DNA of 39,323 nucleotides from Actinomycetota bacterium (GTDB taxonomy: Bacteria > Actinomycetota > Actinomycetes > Streptosporangiales > Streptosporangiaceae): assembly GCA_003168255.1 (NCBI GenBank), contig PMSU01000080.1:1-39323 (forward strand). Direction: 5' to 3'. A model generated the notes under the pieces. That model saw only the letters and a program-made list of their open reading frames with translations. It made no database searches and was not told the origin of the DNA. A program made the translations under genes and the position numbers. How positions within the stretch are numbered: the stretch's first letter is position 1; the number at the start of each line of letters is the position of its first letter. Positions 1 through 8,585 of the stretch are shown here, piece by piece.

Positions 1-412
<412 letters not shown>

Positions 413-584
413 CTACTTTTGTTGTTTTCCGCGGGGCAACCCGCGGATCCTTGACATGTGTTTGCGTCCACTGTGCGGTTCCCGAGATGCGGTCGGGCTG
501 TGTGCTCCTGAAGAAGGAGTGCGCAGACTTGGCTCCGGTCTTTGGACCGGATGTCCCTCTTGAGGGACTTACATCTCCATAGAG
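413..584 (+). other. 23S-5S rRNA internal transcribed spacer with stem-loops
   Basis: This spacer holds no gene. It carries several short stem-loops on the transcript: an 8-bp stem closed by a GCAA tetraloop (428-447), a CTCCT/AGGAG stem (about 505-519), a 7-bp stem TCCGGTC/GACCGGA (534-551) and GTCCCT/AGGGAC (553-568). Such structures are usual in rRNA spacers, where they act in processing of the precursor. The processing role here is inferred. Confidence 0.75.
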
Positions 585-702
585 TCTCGGTGGTTATAGC
601 GAGGGGGAAACACCCGGTCCCATTCCGAACCCGGAAGTTAAGCCCTTCAGCGCCGATGGTACTGCGCGGGGGACCGCGTGGGAGAGTAGGACGCCGCCGG
701 GC
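585..702 (+). rRNA. rrf: 5S ribosomal RNA
   Basis: The central part (about 597-664) has the actinobacterial 5S core with CCCATTCCGAACCCGGAAG and TTCAGCGCCGATGGTACTGC. The ends pair to form helix I (CTCGGTGG at 586-593 with CCGCCGGG near 694-701), which sets the length at about 118 nt, normal for bacterial 5S. It follows the 23S end by about 170 nt, as the last gene of an rRNA operon. Confidence 0.96.
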
Positions 703-713
703 ATTCTTTCGTT

Positions 714-746
714 GAGGGCCGTCACCGTAATGGTGAGCGGCCCTTA
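714..746 (+). terminator. rRNA operon terminator
   Basis: A strong hairpin (AGGGCCG plus TCACC on the left, GGTGA plus CGGCCCT on the right, one bulged base, loop GTAAT) lies 12 nt after the 5S gene and is followed by TTAA. Its place at the end of the rRNA operon supports a terminator function. Confidence 0.75.
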
Positions 747-803
747 ACGCATGTGTGCTTTTGATCGTATAGAGGGTCTTCATGGGTCTGCTGGAGGACG
801 AAC

Positions 804-2606
804 GTGCCGGGTGATCAGCGCGGTGGTCGCGCTCGCAAGCCGCCTTCCGCGCGGCCTAAGCGTGCCACTGCCCCCGGTGGTAACTCGGGCGGCGGACAAT
901 CGCGAGGATCGGGTGGACGTACTGCAAGCGGGCGTGGGCGGCCGAGCCCGGGTCCGGATCGGCGGCCAGCCAAGTCAGGCAGCGACGGTTCTCGGGCTGG
1001 CGGCAGCGACAGTCCACAGGCGGGGCGGGGAGACAGCCCGCGGGGCGGGCGGAGCGACGGCCCGCGGTTTGGGCGTGGCGGCGCCCCCGCGGCCGGTAGC
1101 GGGAAAGGTCCGCGATCGGGCCGCAGCGACGGACCACGGGCAGGCGGCGGCGCGAGCCAGCGACGTGATAGCGGGGCGAGACCTGCCGCAGGCCGGGCGA
1201 CCGAGCGAGATCCCGCCCGTCGCGACGGTCCAGGTAGCGGGGACGGTCGGGCGGCACGGGACCGTACTGGCGGGCCTCTGCGGCCACTGACTGATGGGCG
1301 GGCCGTTCAGCGCCCCGGAGCACGTGGGCAGCGCCCGGCGGATGCGCGAGCTCCGCAGCGATCCGCCGGGCGCTGGCAGCAGTCGACCGATGAGCGGGCT
1401 CCGCAGCGATCCGCAGGTCGTACGCAGCGGCCGGCGGATGGGCGAGCTCCGCAGCGATCCGCCGGGCGCTGGCAGCAGTCGACCGATGAGCGGCCTGTTC
1501 AGCGGCCCGCAGCACGTTGGCAGCAGTCGACCGACGAGCGAGTTCCGCAGCGGCCCGCAGGTCGTACGCAGCGGCCGGCGGACGAGCGGGCTCCGCAGCG
1601 ATCCGCAGGTCGTACGCAGCGGCCGACGGACGAGCGAGCCCCCCAGCGGCCCGCTGGGCGCTGGCAGCAGTCGACCGGCGAGCGAGCTCCGGCCCGGGTC
1701 GAGGGTCGGGTGAACGACGGGGCTCGGCGGCAGTTCGCCCAGCGGCGTGAAGAGCCAGGGGCCGAGCGACCCGGAAGCCGGGTCCCATACCAGCGTCATG
1801 AGCGGGCCACGGAGGGGCAGGGGAGGCGTCCGCCGCCGCAGCAGCGTGAGATGCGACTGCGGCCCGCGGACAATATCACCGCGGACCAGCTCGATCCTGC
1901 TGCCCGGGTGGAGCTGCGTACGCTGCCTGTGGACTTGGCGGACAGCGTCGCCTGCCATCTCGTGGCGGCCGACCTTCAGGAGGACCCCGAGCGGGCATAC
2001 CTGCACGCCAAGGAGGCGAGGCGGCTCGCGGCGCGGGTCGGTGTGGTGCGGGAGGCCTGCGGCATCGCGGCCTACCGCGCGGGCCAGTGGGCGGACGCAC
2101 TCGCGGAGTTGCGTGCTGCCAGGCGGCTGACCGGTCGCAACAGCGGCCTGCCGCTGATGGCCGACAGCGAGCGTGCACTCGGCAGGCTGGACAAGGCGCT
2201 TGCCATCGTGCATTCACCGGAGACGCGCGCCCTGGACAGGGCGACCCAGATCGAGCTCACGATCGTGGAATCGGGGATCCGCAGGGATCAGGGCATGGTG
2301 GATGCTGCCCTTCTTGCCCTCCAGGTTCCTGAGCTCAGTGACGGTCGCACATACCCGTGGTCGGCCCGGCTGTTCTACGCGTACGCGGATGCGCTGCTCG
2401 AGGCGGGACGCAGTGATGACGCGCGCGACTGGTTCGCCCGGTCGGCAGCGCGTGACGCGGACGAGGAGACCGACGCTGCAGAGCGGTTCGACGAGCTTGA
2501 CGACGTCACCTTCGAGGACCTCGGGGAGGAACCTGAGGAGCTGGAAGAACCTGAGGACCTGGCGGAAGCGCTGAATGCGGAGATCCCGGACCGGTCAGCT
2601 GGTTAA
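804..2606 (+). CDS. TPR protein with long basic repeat-rich N-terminus and acidic tail
   Basis: This 600-aa protein starts at a GTG with GGAGG (793-797) six bases upstream. Residues 1-350 are disordered and rich in Arg, Gly, Ser, Pro and Gln. Residues 160-297 are a 16-aa tandem repeat of the type QRPADxRAPQRSAGRT/W. Residues about 355-535 are all-alpha and look like degenerate tetratricopeptide repeats (for example AYRAGQWADALAELRAARRL). The last 50 residues are strongly acidic. TPR scaffolds bind proteins, and the strongly basic N-terminus could bind RNA or DNA, which would fit its position directly behind an rRNA operon; this is inference only. It may be the counterpart of M. tuberculosis Rv1691, although the small TPR gene at 6794 is the other candidate. 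A TATAGA sequence at 768-773 may be its -10 element. Confidence 0.85.
   Translation: MPGDQRGGRARKPPSARPKRATAPGGNSGGGQSRGSGGRTASGRGRPSPGPDRRPAKSGSDGSRAGGSDSPQAGRGDSPRGGRSDGPRFGRGGAPAAGSGKGPRSGRSDGPRAGGGASQRRDSGARPAAGRATERDPARRDGPGSGDGRAARDRTGGPLRPLTDGRAVQRPGARGQRPADARAPQRSAGRWQQSTDERAPQRSAGRTQRPADGRAPQRSAGRWQQSTDERPVQRPAARWQQSTDERVPQRPAGRTQRPADERAPQRSAGRTQRPTDERAPQRPAGRWQQSTGERAPARVEGRVNDGARRQFAQRREEPGAERPGSRVPYQRHERATEGQGRRPPPQQREMRLRPADNITADQLDPAARVELRTLPVDLADSVACHLVAADLQEDPERAYLHAKEARRLAARVGVVREACGIAAYRAGQWADALAELRAARRLTGRNSGLPLMADSERALGRLDKALAIVHSPETRALDRATQIELTIVESGIRRDQGMVDAALLALQVPELSDGRTYPWSARLFYAYADALLEAGRSDDARDWFARSAARDADEETDAAERFDELDDVTFEDLGEEPEELEEPEDLAEALNAEIPDRSAG
1281..1694 (+). 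repeat. 48-bp in-frame tandem repeat, about 8.6 copies
   Basis: The array encodes residues 160-297 of the TPR protein. The unit is 48 bp (16 aa). Two alternating versions can be seen, one ending GRT followed by QRPAD and one ending GRW followed by QQSTD. Several adjacent units are nearly identical at DNA level, for example CGCAGCGATCCGCCGGGCGC recurs, which points to recent duplication or gene conversion rather than protein-level selection alone. Confidence 0.85.
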
Positions 2607-2617
2607 TGCAGCTGACC
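2593..2617. terminator. Bidirectional hairpin between convergent genes
   Basis: A perfect 9-bp inverted repeat GGTCAGCTG/CAGCTGACC has a 7-nt loop. The TAA stop codon of the TPR gene lies inside the loop (2604-2606), and the convergent hydrolase gene ends at 2625. No T-tract follows on either strand. A terminator for both genes is the likeliest role. Confidence 0.55.
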
Positions 2618-2624
2618 CGGCGGG

Positions 2625-3620
2625 TCAGGCGCGGGGGGGCGACTGCGCGGCGGGATCGGACTTATCTAGCCAGCGCATGATCCCCGCGACGTTGGCGGTC
2701 GTGCCGGTGATCTGCCGCAGCTTCGCGGCAGATGCCTCGTCCGCGCCGTCGCGGAAGGCGGCGTATCGGTGCTTGGTTCGCTCCGCCACCATCGCCGCCG
2801 CGTGGTCAAGGTCCTGGCTGACGCCACGAGCCCGGCGGGTCTCCTCGACCCACACCAGGATCTCCTCGGCGGACCGTCCCAGCGTCTCATCGACCGCGTC
2901 CACCGGCCCGTAGTGGCTGAACAGCAGCCGCGCTGGCTTGAGCGCCCCGAACTTGCGCAGCGATTCGAGTGCCTGGTCCAGGTCGAAGTCGGGAGGCGGC
3001 GTGGCCGCCCGCAGGTCACCGGTTTCCTGGATGTAGACGCCGGCCGCGTCCCCGACGTACAGGTCGCCGCTGACTGAGTCAAGCAGTCCCACGTGGTGCT
3101 TGGCGTGCCCTGGCGCATGATGGCTGTCGAGCCGCCGTCCGTCACCTAGGTCGATGCTGCCGGTTTCATCGACCGCCCGGATCCGGCCGGCCGGGGTCGG
3201 CGCCAGCTCGCCGAACAGGCTGTCAAGGGCATCCCCGTACACCAGGCGGGCGCTGGCCATGAGCTTGGAAGGATCGGCCAGGTGCCGCGCCCCCCGCTCG
3301 TGCACCACCACCTCGGCATCGGTGTAGTGCCCGGCTATGTCCCCCGTCCCTCCGGCGTGGTCCAGGTGGATGTGGGTCACCACGATCGTGGCGAGGTCCG
3401 CGGGCCCGACGCCCAGTGCGTCAAGCGCGCCGATGACCACGGGAGCGGACGGGGCGGTTCCCGTCTCTACCAGGCAGGGATGGCTGCCGCGAATCAGGTA
3501 TCCGGCGGTGATTCCGTCGTAGCCTGCCATCCTCGTATCAATCTGGAAGACATCGTGACCCAGATCGGTGATCTCCGGCTCCCTGGGTGCGGCGGACTGG
3601 TCGCTTGTAGCCTGGTTCAT
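2625..3620 (-). CDS. Metallo-beta-lactamase-fold hydrolase
   Basis: The 331-aa protein belongs to the MBL-fold superfamily of zinc or iron hydrolases. The metal-binding motif THIHLDH gives H83, H85, D87 and H88; H172 (PGHAKHH), D191 (YVGDAAG) and H236 (FSHYGPV) complete the binuclear site. A C-terminal helical region follows (about 245-331), a layout seen in the glyoxalase II-like and lactonase-like branches of the family. The substrate cannot be told from sequence. The start chosen is the ATG at 3620; an ATG three codons upstream (3629) is equally possible. The upstream part of the open frame, back to 3785, lacks conservation and is probably not translated. No signal peptide is seen, so it should be cytoplasmic. 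Confidence 0.88.
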   Translation of the reverse strand: MNQATSDQSAAPREPEITDLGHDVFQIDTRMAGYDGITAGYLIRGSHPCLVETGTAPSAPVVIGALDALGVGPADLATIVVTHIHLDHAGGTGDIAGHYTDAEVVVHERGARHLADPSKLMASARLVYGDALDSLFGELAPTPAGRIRAVDETGSIDLGDGRRLDSHHAPGHAKHHVGLLDSVSGDLYVGDAAGVYIQETGDLRAATPPPDFDLDQALESLRKFGALKPARLLFSHYGPVDAVDETLGRSAEEILVWVEETRRARGVSQDLDHAAAMVAERTKHRYAAFRDGADEASAAKLRQITGTTANVAGIMRWLDKSDPAAQSPPRA

Positions 3621-3826
3621 GCGCCCCATCGTGCCAGACCGGCGTCTGGCATCGGGTCGCGGCTGATTCGCCCAAGCCGAGCGAATCCGTTGCGGTACCA
3701 TCGGGCGCTTGGCCGGCGTGTGCCCCGACCCGCAGGACCTTCGGGACCCCGACGGCGGACCGGACACCCTTTCCCTGGACAGCATCAGGAGTAAGCATCA
3801 GTGATGGCCCAGCTGAGCGGTCGGCG

Positions 3827-5458
3827 ATGAGCCAGGTTCCGCTGCACGCAGAGGGGGTCGGGCAGCCAGACGCGGCAGAGCGTTCCGTGCGCCCAGGCCG
3901 CAGCTGGTTCACGCCCGCTGGCGCCGTGATCCTCGTGGCCACCGTGCTGGGACTTGCGTTGCGGCTGCTACAGCTGACCCGCCCGGGTCACCTCCTCGGC
4001 GTGACCGAGTACGACGACGGGGTGTACTTCGGAGCGGCCGTCCGCCTAGTCCACGGTGTCCTGCCCTACCGGGACTTCACCCTGGTGCAGCCGCCGGGGC
4101 TCATCTTGCTGATGACTCCCATCGCGGAGCTGAGCAAGTTCACGGGAACCGACTGGGGAATGGCGATCGGCCGCCTCGTGACCGCCTGCGCGGGCGCGGC
4201 GTCGGTGCCGCTGGCCGGCCTGCTGGTCCGCCGCCGCGGCATGCTCGCCGTGGTCATCACCTGCGGGATCACCGCGGTCTACCCCGACGCGATCCTGGCG
4301 GCTCACACCGTGCTGCAGGAGCCATGGCTCGTGCTGTTCTGCCTCGCCGGAGTGCTGGCGGTGTTCGACGATGACCGGCTTACATCGAGTGGCAGGCGGC
4401 TGGCCTGGGGTGGCGTGGCGTTCGGGTTCGCGGGCGCGATCAAGGTGTGGGCGATCTTCCCGATAGTCGTTATTGCCGTACTGTGCGCGCCGAGCCTTCG
4501 CCGGGTGGCCACCTATGTGGGCGGCGTCGCTGTCGGTTTTCTGGTCCCTGTGCTGCCATTCCTGGCCATGGATCCTTCCTCGTTCTACCGCGGCGTGTTT
4601 GTGGCCCAGCTGGTACGGGTGGACGATACGCGAACGTCACTCAGAACGCGCCTGGCGGACCTCAGCGGCATTACCTCGACGACGGCCGCGAAGGTGGGCG
4701 TGTCGGCCTCGACCGCGGCGCTCGTGACGGCTGCGATCGTGCTGCTCGTGGCGGTCGCGTGCGTGGCCGCGTCGGTTATCACCCGCAGCCTGCCGCCGCC
4801 GCTGGAATGGTTTGCCCTGGTGACCGGTGCCCTGGTCCTTCTTTCTTTCCTGTGGCCCGTTGATTTCTACTACCACTACGCCGGCTTCTTCGCCCCTTTC
4901 CTTGCCCTCGCTGTGGCCCTACCGGTAGCGAGGCTGGTCGCGAGCCTCCAGCCGGCCGGCCGGCGGTCGCGTGGGCTCCGGCTGGATCTGGCCGCTGTCT
5001 GCGTGGCGGTGCTGGCCATTGTCGCGATGTCCGTCAGCCAGGCCCATTCGGAGGCCACGGCGAGGCCGTCCTACGACCCAACCGTTGCCCAGAAGCTGAT
5101 TCCGGCGGGAGCCTGCGTGCTGACCGACCAGGTATCGCTCACCATCGCGGCCGACAGGTTCACCTCCGACGTGCCGGGCTGCCCCCAGATAGTGGACGGT
5201 GACGGCACCGATCTTGACCTCAGCGGAGGCAAGAACGGCGTCACCGGCGCGGCCAAGACGGCGGCGGTTCGGGCGGTATGGGACGCTGCCTTCCGGCATG
5301 CCCAGTATGTCTGGCTGTCCTCCGCCACGACGGCAGCCCGGCGGATCGCGTGGACGCCCGCACTCAAGGCCTACTTCGCCAAGAATTTCCGGCCGATTGA
5401 CAGCCACGTCCCGATATTCAAGCGGATCGGGCTGCCTGGCACCGTCCCCAAGCCCTGA
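3827..5458 (+). CDS. Polytopic membrane protein, GT-C glycosyltransferase-like
   Basis: The 543-aa protein begins with a short soluble leader and a first membrane span (about 31-50). The loop after it carries the acidic pair D63-D64 in TEYDDGVYFGA, the position of the catalytic acidic motif of GT-C enzymes (PMT/ArnT type), which transfer sugars from polyprenyl-phosphate donors. About ten more hydrophobic segments follow, and a soluble C-terminal domain (about 400-543) would lie outside the membrane. The acceptor is unknown. It is convergent with the DUF1015 gene, 13 bp away. The family assignment rests on topology and the DD motif, not on a full profile match. Confidence 0.72.
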   Translation: MSQVPLHAEGVGQPDAAERSVRPGRSWFTPAGAVILVATVLGLALRLLQLTRPGHLLGVTEYDDGVYFGAAVRLVHGVLPYRDFTLVQPPGLILLMTPIAELSKFTGTDWGMAIGRLVTACAGAASVPLAGLLVRRRGMLAVVITCGITAVYPDAILAAHTVLQEPWLVLFCLAGVLAVFDDDRLTSSGRRLAWGGVAFGFAGAIKVWAIFPIVVIAVLCAPSLRRVATYVGGVAVGFLVPVLPFLAMDPSSFYRGVFVAQLVRVDDTRTSLRTRLADLSGITSTTAAKVGVSASTAALVTAAIVLLVAVACVAASVITRSLPPPLEWFALVTGALVLLSFLWPVDFYYHYAGFFAPFLALAVALPVARLVASLQPAGRRSRGLRLDLAAVCVAVLAIVAMSVSQAHSEATARPSYDPTVAQKLIPAGACVLTDQVSLTIAADRFTSDVPGCPQIVDGDGTDLDLSGGKNGVTGAAKTAAVRAVWDAAFRHAQYVWLSSATTAARRIAWTPALKAYFAKNFRPIDSHVPIFKRIGLPGTVPKP

Positions 5459-5471
5459 TGGCCCGGCTCAT

Positions 5472-6761
5472 TCAGCCATCGCCAAAGGTCCGGATCACCA
5501 AGCCGGTTCGTGGCTTCGGGCCGAACGATGTCGACTTACGCGGCACGCGCTCGCCGTCCGCCGCCACCGCGCGGACGTCCTGCGCGGTGACGGGATTGCA
5601 GATGACCGCTGTGCCGCCCGCCTCGTCCGCGGCGCGCACGGCCGTAGCGGCATCATCGTGAACCACGCGTACCGCATGCTCGTCATCGGGGATGCCCCAC
5701 AGCCGGCCGATGAGAAGCTGCTGCAGGATCGACGCGGGCAGCCCCCGCCAGTGCGGCGAGCGGTCAGCCGGCATGGCGGCCGCCACTTGGACGGGATCCG
5801 GGTCGGTGAGCAGGTGCAGCGCGCCGCCGCCGCCGATCAGGAACGCCGCGCCGTCGCGGCCCGAGCTCTCCAGCGCCTCAAGGCCGGCCGACAGGCCGCC
5901 GTCCACCGCCCGCACCTGGAATGCCTGCTTGGCCATCGCCACGGCAGCTGCGGGCCGCAGGCCAGGGAGGACCCGGTGGATGGCGTCAATCCGCGGCGGA
6001 TAGGCGGCAGCGTCAACCAGCAGCGCCAGTCCTTGATCCCATGGCCCGGGACCGGCTCCGGCGGCCCGCATGCGTGATTGCAGCTCCAGGTAGGCCGCGT
6101 AACGGTGATGCCCGTCCGCGATGAGCGCGTGCCGCGGCGCGAGATCCGCAGCGATCGCCGCAAGCTCCACCGGGTCGGTAATGGCCCACATCCGGTGGGT
6201 CAGGGAGTCTTCCGTCGCGACCTCCACCAGCGGCGGCCTGGACGCGGCGATCTGGTCCACGAGCTGGGACGCCGCTCCCGGCGCGCCGTCATGGAGCAGG
6301 AAGATCGGCTCCAGGTTGGCTCGGGTGGTCTCCATCAGCTGAAGCCTGCCGGTCACCGGTCCCGGCATCACATCCTCGTGCGGCAAGACCACCCCGGCAC
6401 CAGGCGGGCTAAGCCTGAGCGCGCCGATGAGCCCGCGCTGGAGGACATGGCCGGACTGATCCCCCTGCTCGTACGCGTAGAGCGCGGGCTCGGGATCCGG
6501 GACGAGTACGCCGTCTGCCAGCCATTGCTTCAGGGTGCTCGCAGCATCGCCGTAGCTGCCCCCCGGCCGCGCGGGATCCATCTGCGGGAGGATAAGCCGT
6601 ACCACGTTGCGAGGGTCCGCTGCCAGCAGCCTGGCCACGGCCCCGGGCCCGATCACGTCGTACGGTGGGGAGGTGACCTCGGCGAGGCCGCTCACCGCGC
6701 CGGGGGAGTACCGGACTCCGCGGAATGGCTCAAGGATCAGGGCGGCTGGCTCCCGCGACAC
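5472..6761 (-). CDS. DUF1015 family protein
   Basis: The 429-aa protein shows the features of DUF1015: an N-terminal FRGVRYSP element followed by TSPPYDVI (residues about 12-35), a YAYEQ strand near residue 95, and the family hallmark ADGHHRYAAY in the middle. The biochemical role of the family is not established; members are often near serine or amino acid metabolism genes. A GTG at 6761 is chosen because the conserved FRGVRY segment starts some 13 residues later and everything upstream in frame is unconserved. The gene is divergent from the small TPR gene with only 32 bp between start codons, so the two promoters must overlap or lie within each other's coding region. Confidence 0.85.
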   Translation of the reverse strand: MSREPAALILEPFRGVRYSPGAVSGLAEVTSPPYDVIGPGAVARLLAADPRNVVRLILPQMDPARPGGSYGDAASTLKQWLADGVLVPDPEPALYAYEQGDQSGHVLQRGLIGALRLSPPGAGVVLPHEDVMPGPVTGRLQLMETTRANLEPIFLLHDGAPGAASQLVDQIAASRPPLVEVATEDSLTHRMWAITDPVELAAIAADLAPRHALIADGHHRYAAYLELQSRMRAAGAGPGPWDQGLALLVDAAAYPPRIDAIHRVLPGLRPAAAVAMAKQAFQVRAVDGGLSAGLEALESSGRDGAAFLIGGGGALHLLTDPDPVQVAAAMPADRSPHWRGLPASILQQLLIGRLWGIPDDEHAVRVVHDDAATAVRAADEAGGTAVICNPVTAQDVRAVAADGERVPRKSTSFGPKPRTGLVIRTFGDG

Positions 6762-6793
6762 AGGTGTCCGGCCGGATGGAAGGGTCTGCACAC

Positions 6794-7273
6794 ATGTCAG
6801 AAGCTCCGCGCGGTGGTCAAGATTCCCGGCCGGGGGAAGATCCGCCCGAGGACACCGCCGCGCCGCAGCCCGAGGGGGACGTTTATGCCTGGTATCAGCG
6901 GGGGGTTGAACTGCTCGGCAGGCACAGTCCGGCAGCGGCGGCACAACTTCTCGAGCGCGCGGCGGACGCCGAGCCAGGGTCAAGGATGGTCCGCGAGGCG
7001 CTGGCCAGAGCGCAGTTCGACGCGGGATGGTATGCCTTGGCCGTGGAAAGCTTTCGGATGATCGTGGAGGCCAGCCCGGCAGACGACTACGCCCATTTCG
7101 GGCTGGGGCTCGCGCTGGCGCGCGCCGGTGATCCGGGCAAGGCCGCCGAGTACCTCGCGCTTGCCGCCGCGATGCGGCCGGACCTGCCGCACTATTCAGC
7201 GGCGCTACGGGATGTCCGGGCAACTCTGCGCGCTCGCGCGCACGGGTCCGGCGCAGACAAGGCGGGCTCATGA
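6794..7273 (+). CDS. Small TPR protein
   Basis: The 159-aa protein has a charged disordered leader (1-35) and about three TPR-like helical pairs (YAWYQRGVELLGRH, ALARAQFDAGWYALAVESFR, YAHFGLGLALARAGDPGKAA). The ATG at 6794 is preceded by GGAAGGG at 6778-6784. It overlaps the HAD phosphatase gene by 4 bp (ATGA), which indicates translational coupling. In M. tuberculosis the TPR-type protein Rv1691 precedes the HAD phosphatase Rv1692, and this gene fits that place best. Such TPR proteins are usually partners in complexes; the partner is unknown, but the coupled phosphatase is a natural candidate. Confidence 0.85.
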   Translation: MSEAPRGGQDSRPGEDPPEDTAAPQPEGDVYAWYQRGVELLGRHSPAAAAQLLERAADAEPGSRMVREALARAQFDAGWYALAVESFRMIVEASPADDYAHFGLGLALARAGDPGKAAEYLALAAAMRPDLPHYSAALRDVRATLRARAHGSGADKAGS

Positions 7274-8385
7274 CCGGACAGGGTGGGGCGGACGGTGGCG
7301 GCATAGGCAGCCGCGGGGAAAACGGTGGCGGCACAGGCGGCGCCGGGGAAAACGGTGGCGGGCCGCCGCAGGCAGCGGTGCTCCAGGGCTGCGCAGAGCC
7401 GCTCAGCTCGTGTTATGACGTTGCCCTGCTCGACCTCGACGGCGTCGTCTACCTGGGCGGTGCCGCCATTCCCGGCGCGGCCGAGGCCCTGAGCAAGGCG
7501 ACAGCCGCCGGCATGCGGCTTGCGTTCGTCACCAACAACGCCTACCGAACCCCCGCCGCGATCGCCGCTCAGCTCACCGGGCTCGGCGTAGCAGCCAGCC
7601 CGGAGGATGTCGTCACCTCGGCGCAGGCGGCGTCCCGCCTGCTGGCTGAGCGACTGCCGGCCGGCTCGGCTGTGCTGGTGATCGGCGGGACAGGGCTTCG
7701 CGCCGCGGTCAGGGAACGAGGCCTGCGCCCGGTCTCGGTTGCCGCCGACAGGCCCGCCGCGGTAGTTCAGGGGTACTCGCCTGACATCGGCTACTCGCAA
7801 CTGACCGAGGGCGCGCTTGCTGTCGGAGCAGGCGCGCTTTTCGTCATATCCAATGCGGACGCCACGCTGCCCACGCCAAGGGGCCGCCAGCCAGGGAACG
7901 GGGCGCTGGCGGAGGTCATCGCCACCGCGACAGGGATCCGGCCGCTGGTCGCCGGCAAGCCCGAGCCGCCCTTGCACGCCGAATCCGTGCAGCGGACGGG
8001 CGCGCGGCGGCCGCTTGTCGTCGGCGACAGGCTGGATACCGACATCGAAGGCGCGTTCCGCGTCGGCGCGGACAGCCTGCTCGTGCTGACCGGCGTCACC
8101 ACGCCCGCCGACCTCTTGCTCGCGCCACCCGGGCGCCGTCCGTCCTATCTCGCCGATGGGCTTGCCGGGCTGCTCGGCCCGCATCCTGAGGTAACTGTCG
8201 CCGACGGCGGATACGGCTGTCGCGGCTGGACGGCGCGGTGGGTGACCGACGGCCCGCGGCTAGAGCTGACCGGCTCCGGAGAGCGCATTGACGGGCTCCG
8301 GGCGCTGTCCGCCGCCGCCTGGTCGGGCGCACACGTCACGCCGGAGGCGGCCAGCTCGGCGCTGCGCCAGCTCGACGCGACCTGA
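7270..8385 (+). CDS. HAD-IIA phosphatase (Rv1692-like)
   Basis: The 371-aa protein is a haloacid dehalogenase superfamily phosphatase of subclass IIA. Motif I is LLDLDGVVY with nucleophile D55 and general acid D57; motif II is VTNNAYR (about 96-102); the lysine of motif III is in AGKPEPP; motif IV is VGDRLDTDIEGA. Its M. tuberculosis counterpart Rv1692 has been described as a glycerol-3-phosphate or phosphoglycolate-type phosphatase, so a role in recycling polyol phosphates is likely. Residues 1-45 are a Gly/Asn-rich leader with a duplicated 10-aa unit (see repeat). A C-terminal extension of about 80 residues follows the catalytic domain. Order and coupling with the TPR gene match the mycobacterial locus. 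Confidence 0.9.
   Translation: MTGQGGADGGGIGSRGENGGGTGGAGENGGGPPQAAVLQGCAEPLSSCYDVALLDLDGVVYLGGAAIPGAAEALSKATAAGMRLAFVTNNAYRTPAAIAAQLTGLGVAASPEDVVTSAQAASRLLAERLPAGSAVLVIGGTGLRAAVRERGLRPVSVAADRPAAVVQGYSPDIGYSQLTEGALAVGAGALFVISNADATLPTPRGRQPGNGALAEVIATATGIRPLVAGKPEPPLHAESVQRTGARRPLVVGDRLDTDIEGAFRVGADSLLVLTGVTTPADLLLAPPGRRPSYLADGLAGLLGPHPEVTVADGGYGCRGWTARWVTDGPRLELTGSGERIDGLRALSAAAWSGAHVTPEAASSALRQLDAT
7291..7365 (+). repeat. 30-bp in-frame tandem repeat, 2.5 copies
   Basis: The unit runs from ACGGTGGCGGCA to CGGGGAA and encodes a 10-aa Gly-rich segment ending in GENGGG. It lies in the unconserved leader of the HAD phosphatase. The copies differ at few bases. Confidence 0.75.
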
Positions 8386-8391
8386 CTTGAC

Positions 8392-8420
8392 TTGACAACG
8401 CTCCGTGATTGCGGTGTGCT
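8392..8420 (+). promoter_or_regulatory. Possible sigma-70-type promoter
   Basis: A consensus TTGACA (8392-8397) is separated by 17 bp from TGTGCT (8415-8420), a tolerable actinobacterial -10 element. It lies 165 bp upstream of the cupin-like gene, in the 200-bp gap after the HAD gene. The long leader that would result has no other feature I can name. Confidence 0.35.
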
Positions 8421-8585
8421 ACCTGGCATGCCAGCGCATGGAGTGCTCCCGCGCCGCGATCCCCGCGGCACCGGTGCGGCTTCCATCTGCTGTAGCTGTC
8501 CTTCGTGTTGTTGTCGCTGACGACTCTCAGCCAACCCTGACTCGTCGCCAAGGGACTGAAGCGTCCCGCAGCCGAAGGACCCCCG

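Noticed and set aside
856..2213. Long minus-strand open frames opposite the TPR gene (310 and 412 codons)
   Set aside because: They mirror the GC-rich repeat array of the plus-strand gene; the translations are low-complexity, while the plus frame has a good ribosome-binding site and a TPR domain.
6078..7061. 327-codon plus-strand open frame opposite the DUF1015 gene
   Set aside because: No recognisable pattern; the minus frame carries the DUF1015 hallmark ADGHHRYAAY, and its second part overlaps the real TPR gene in another frame.
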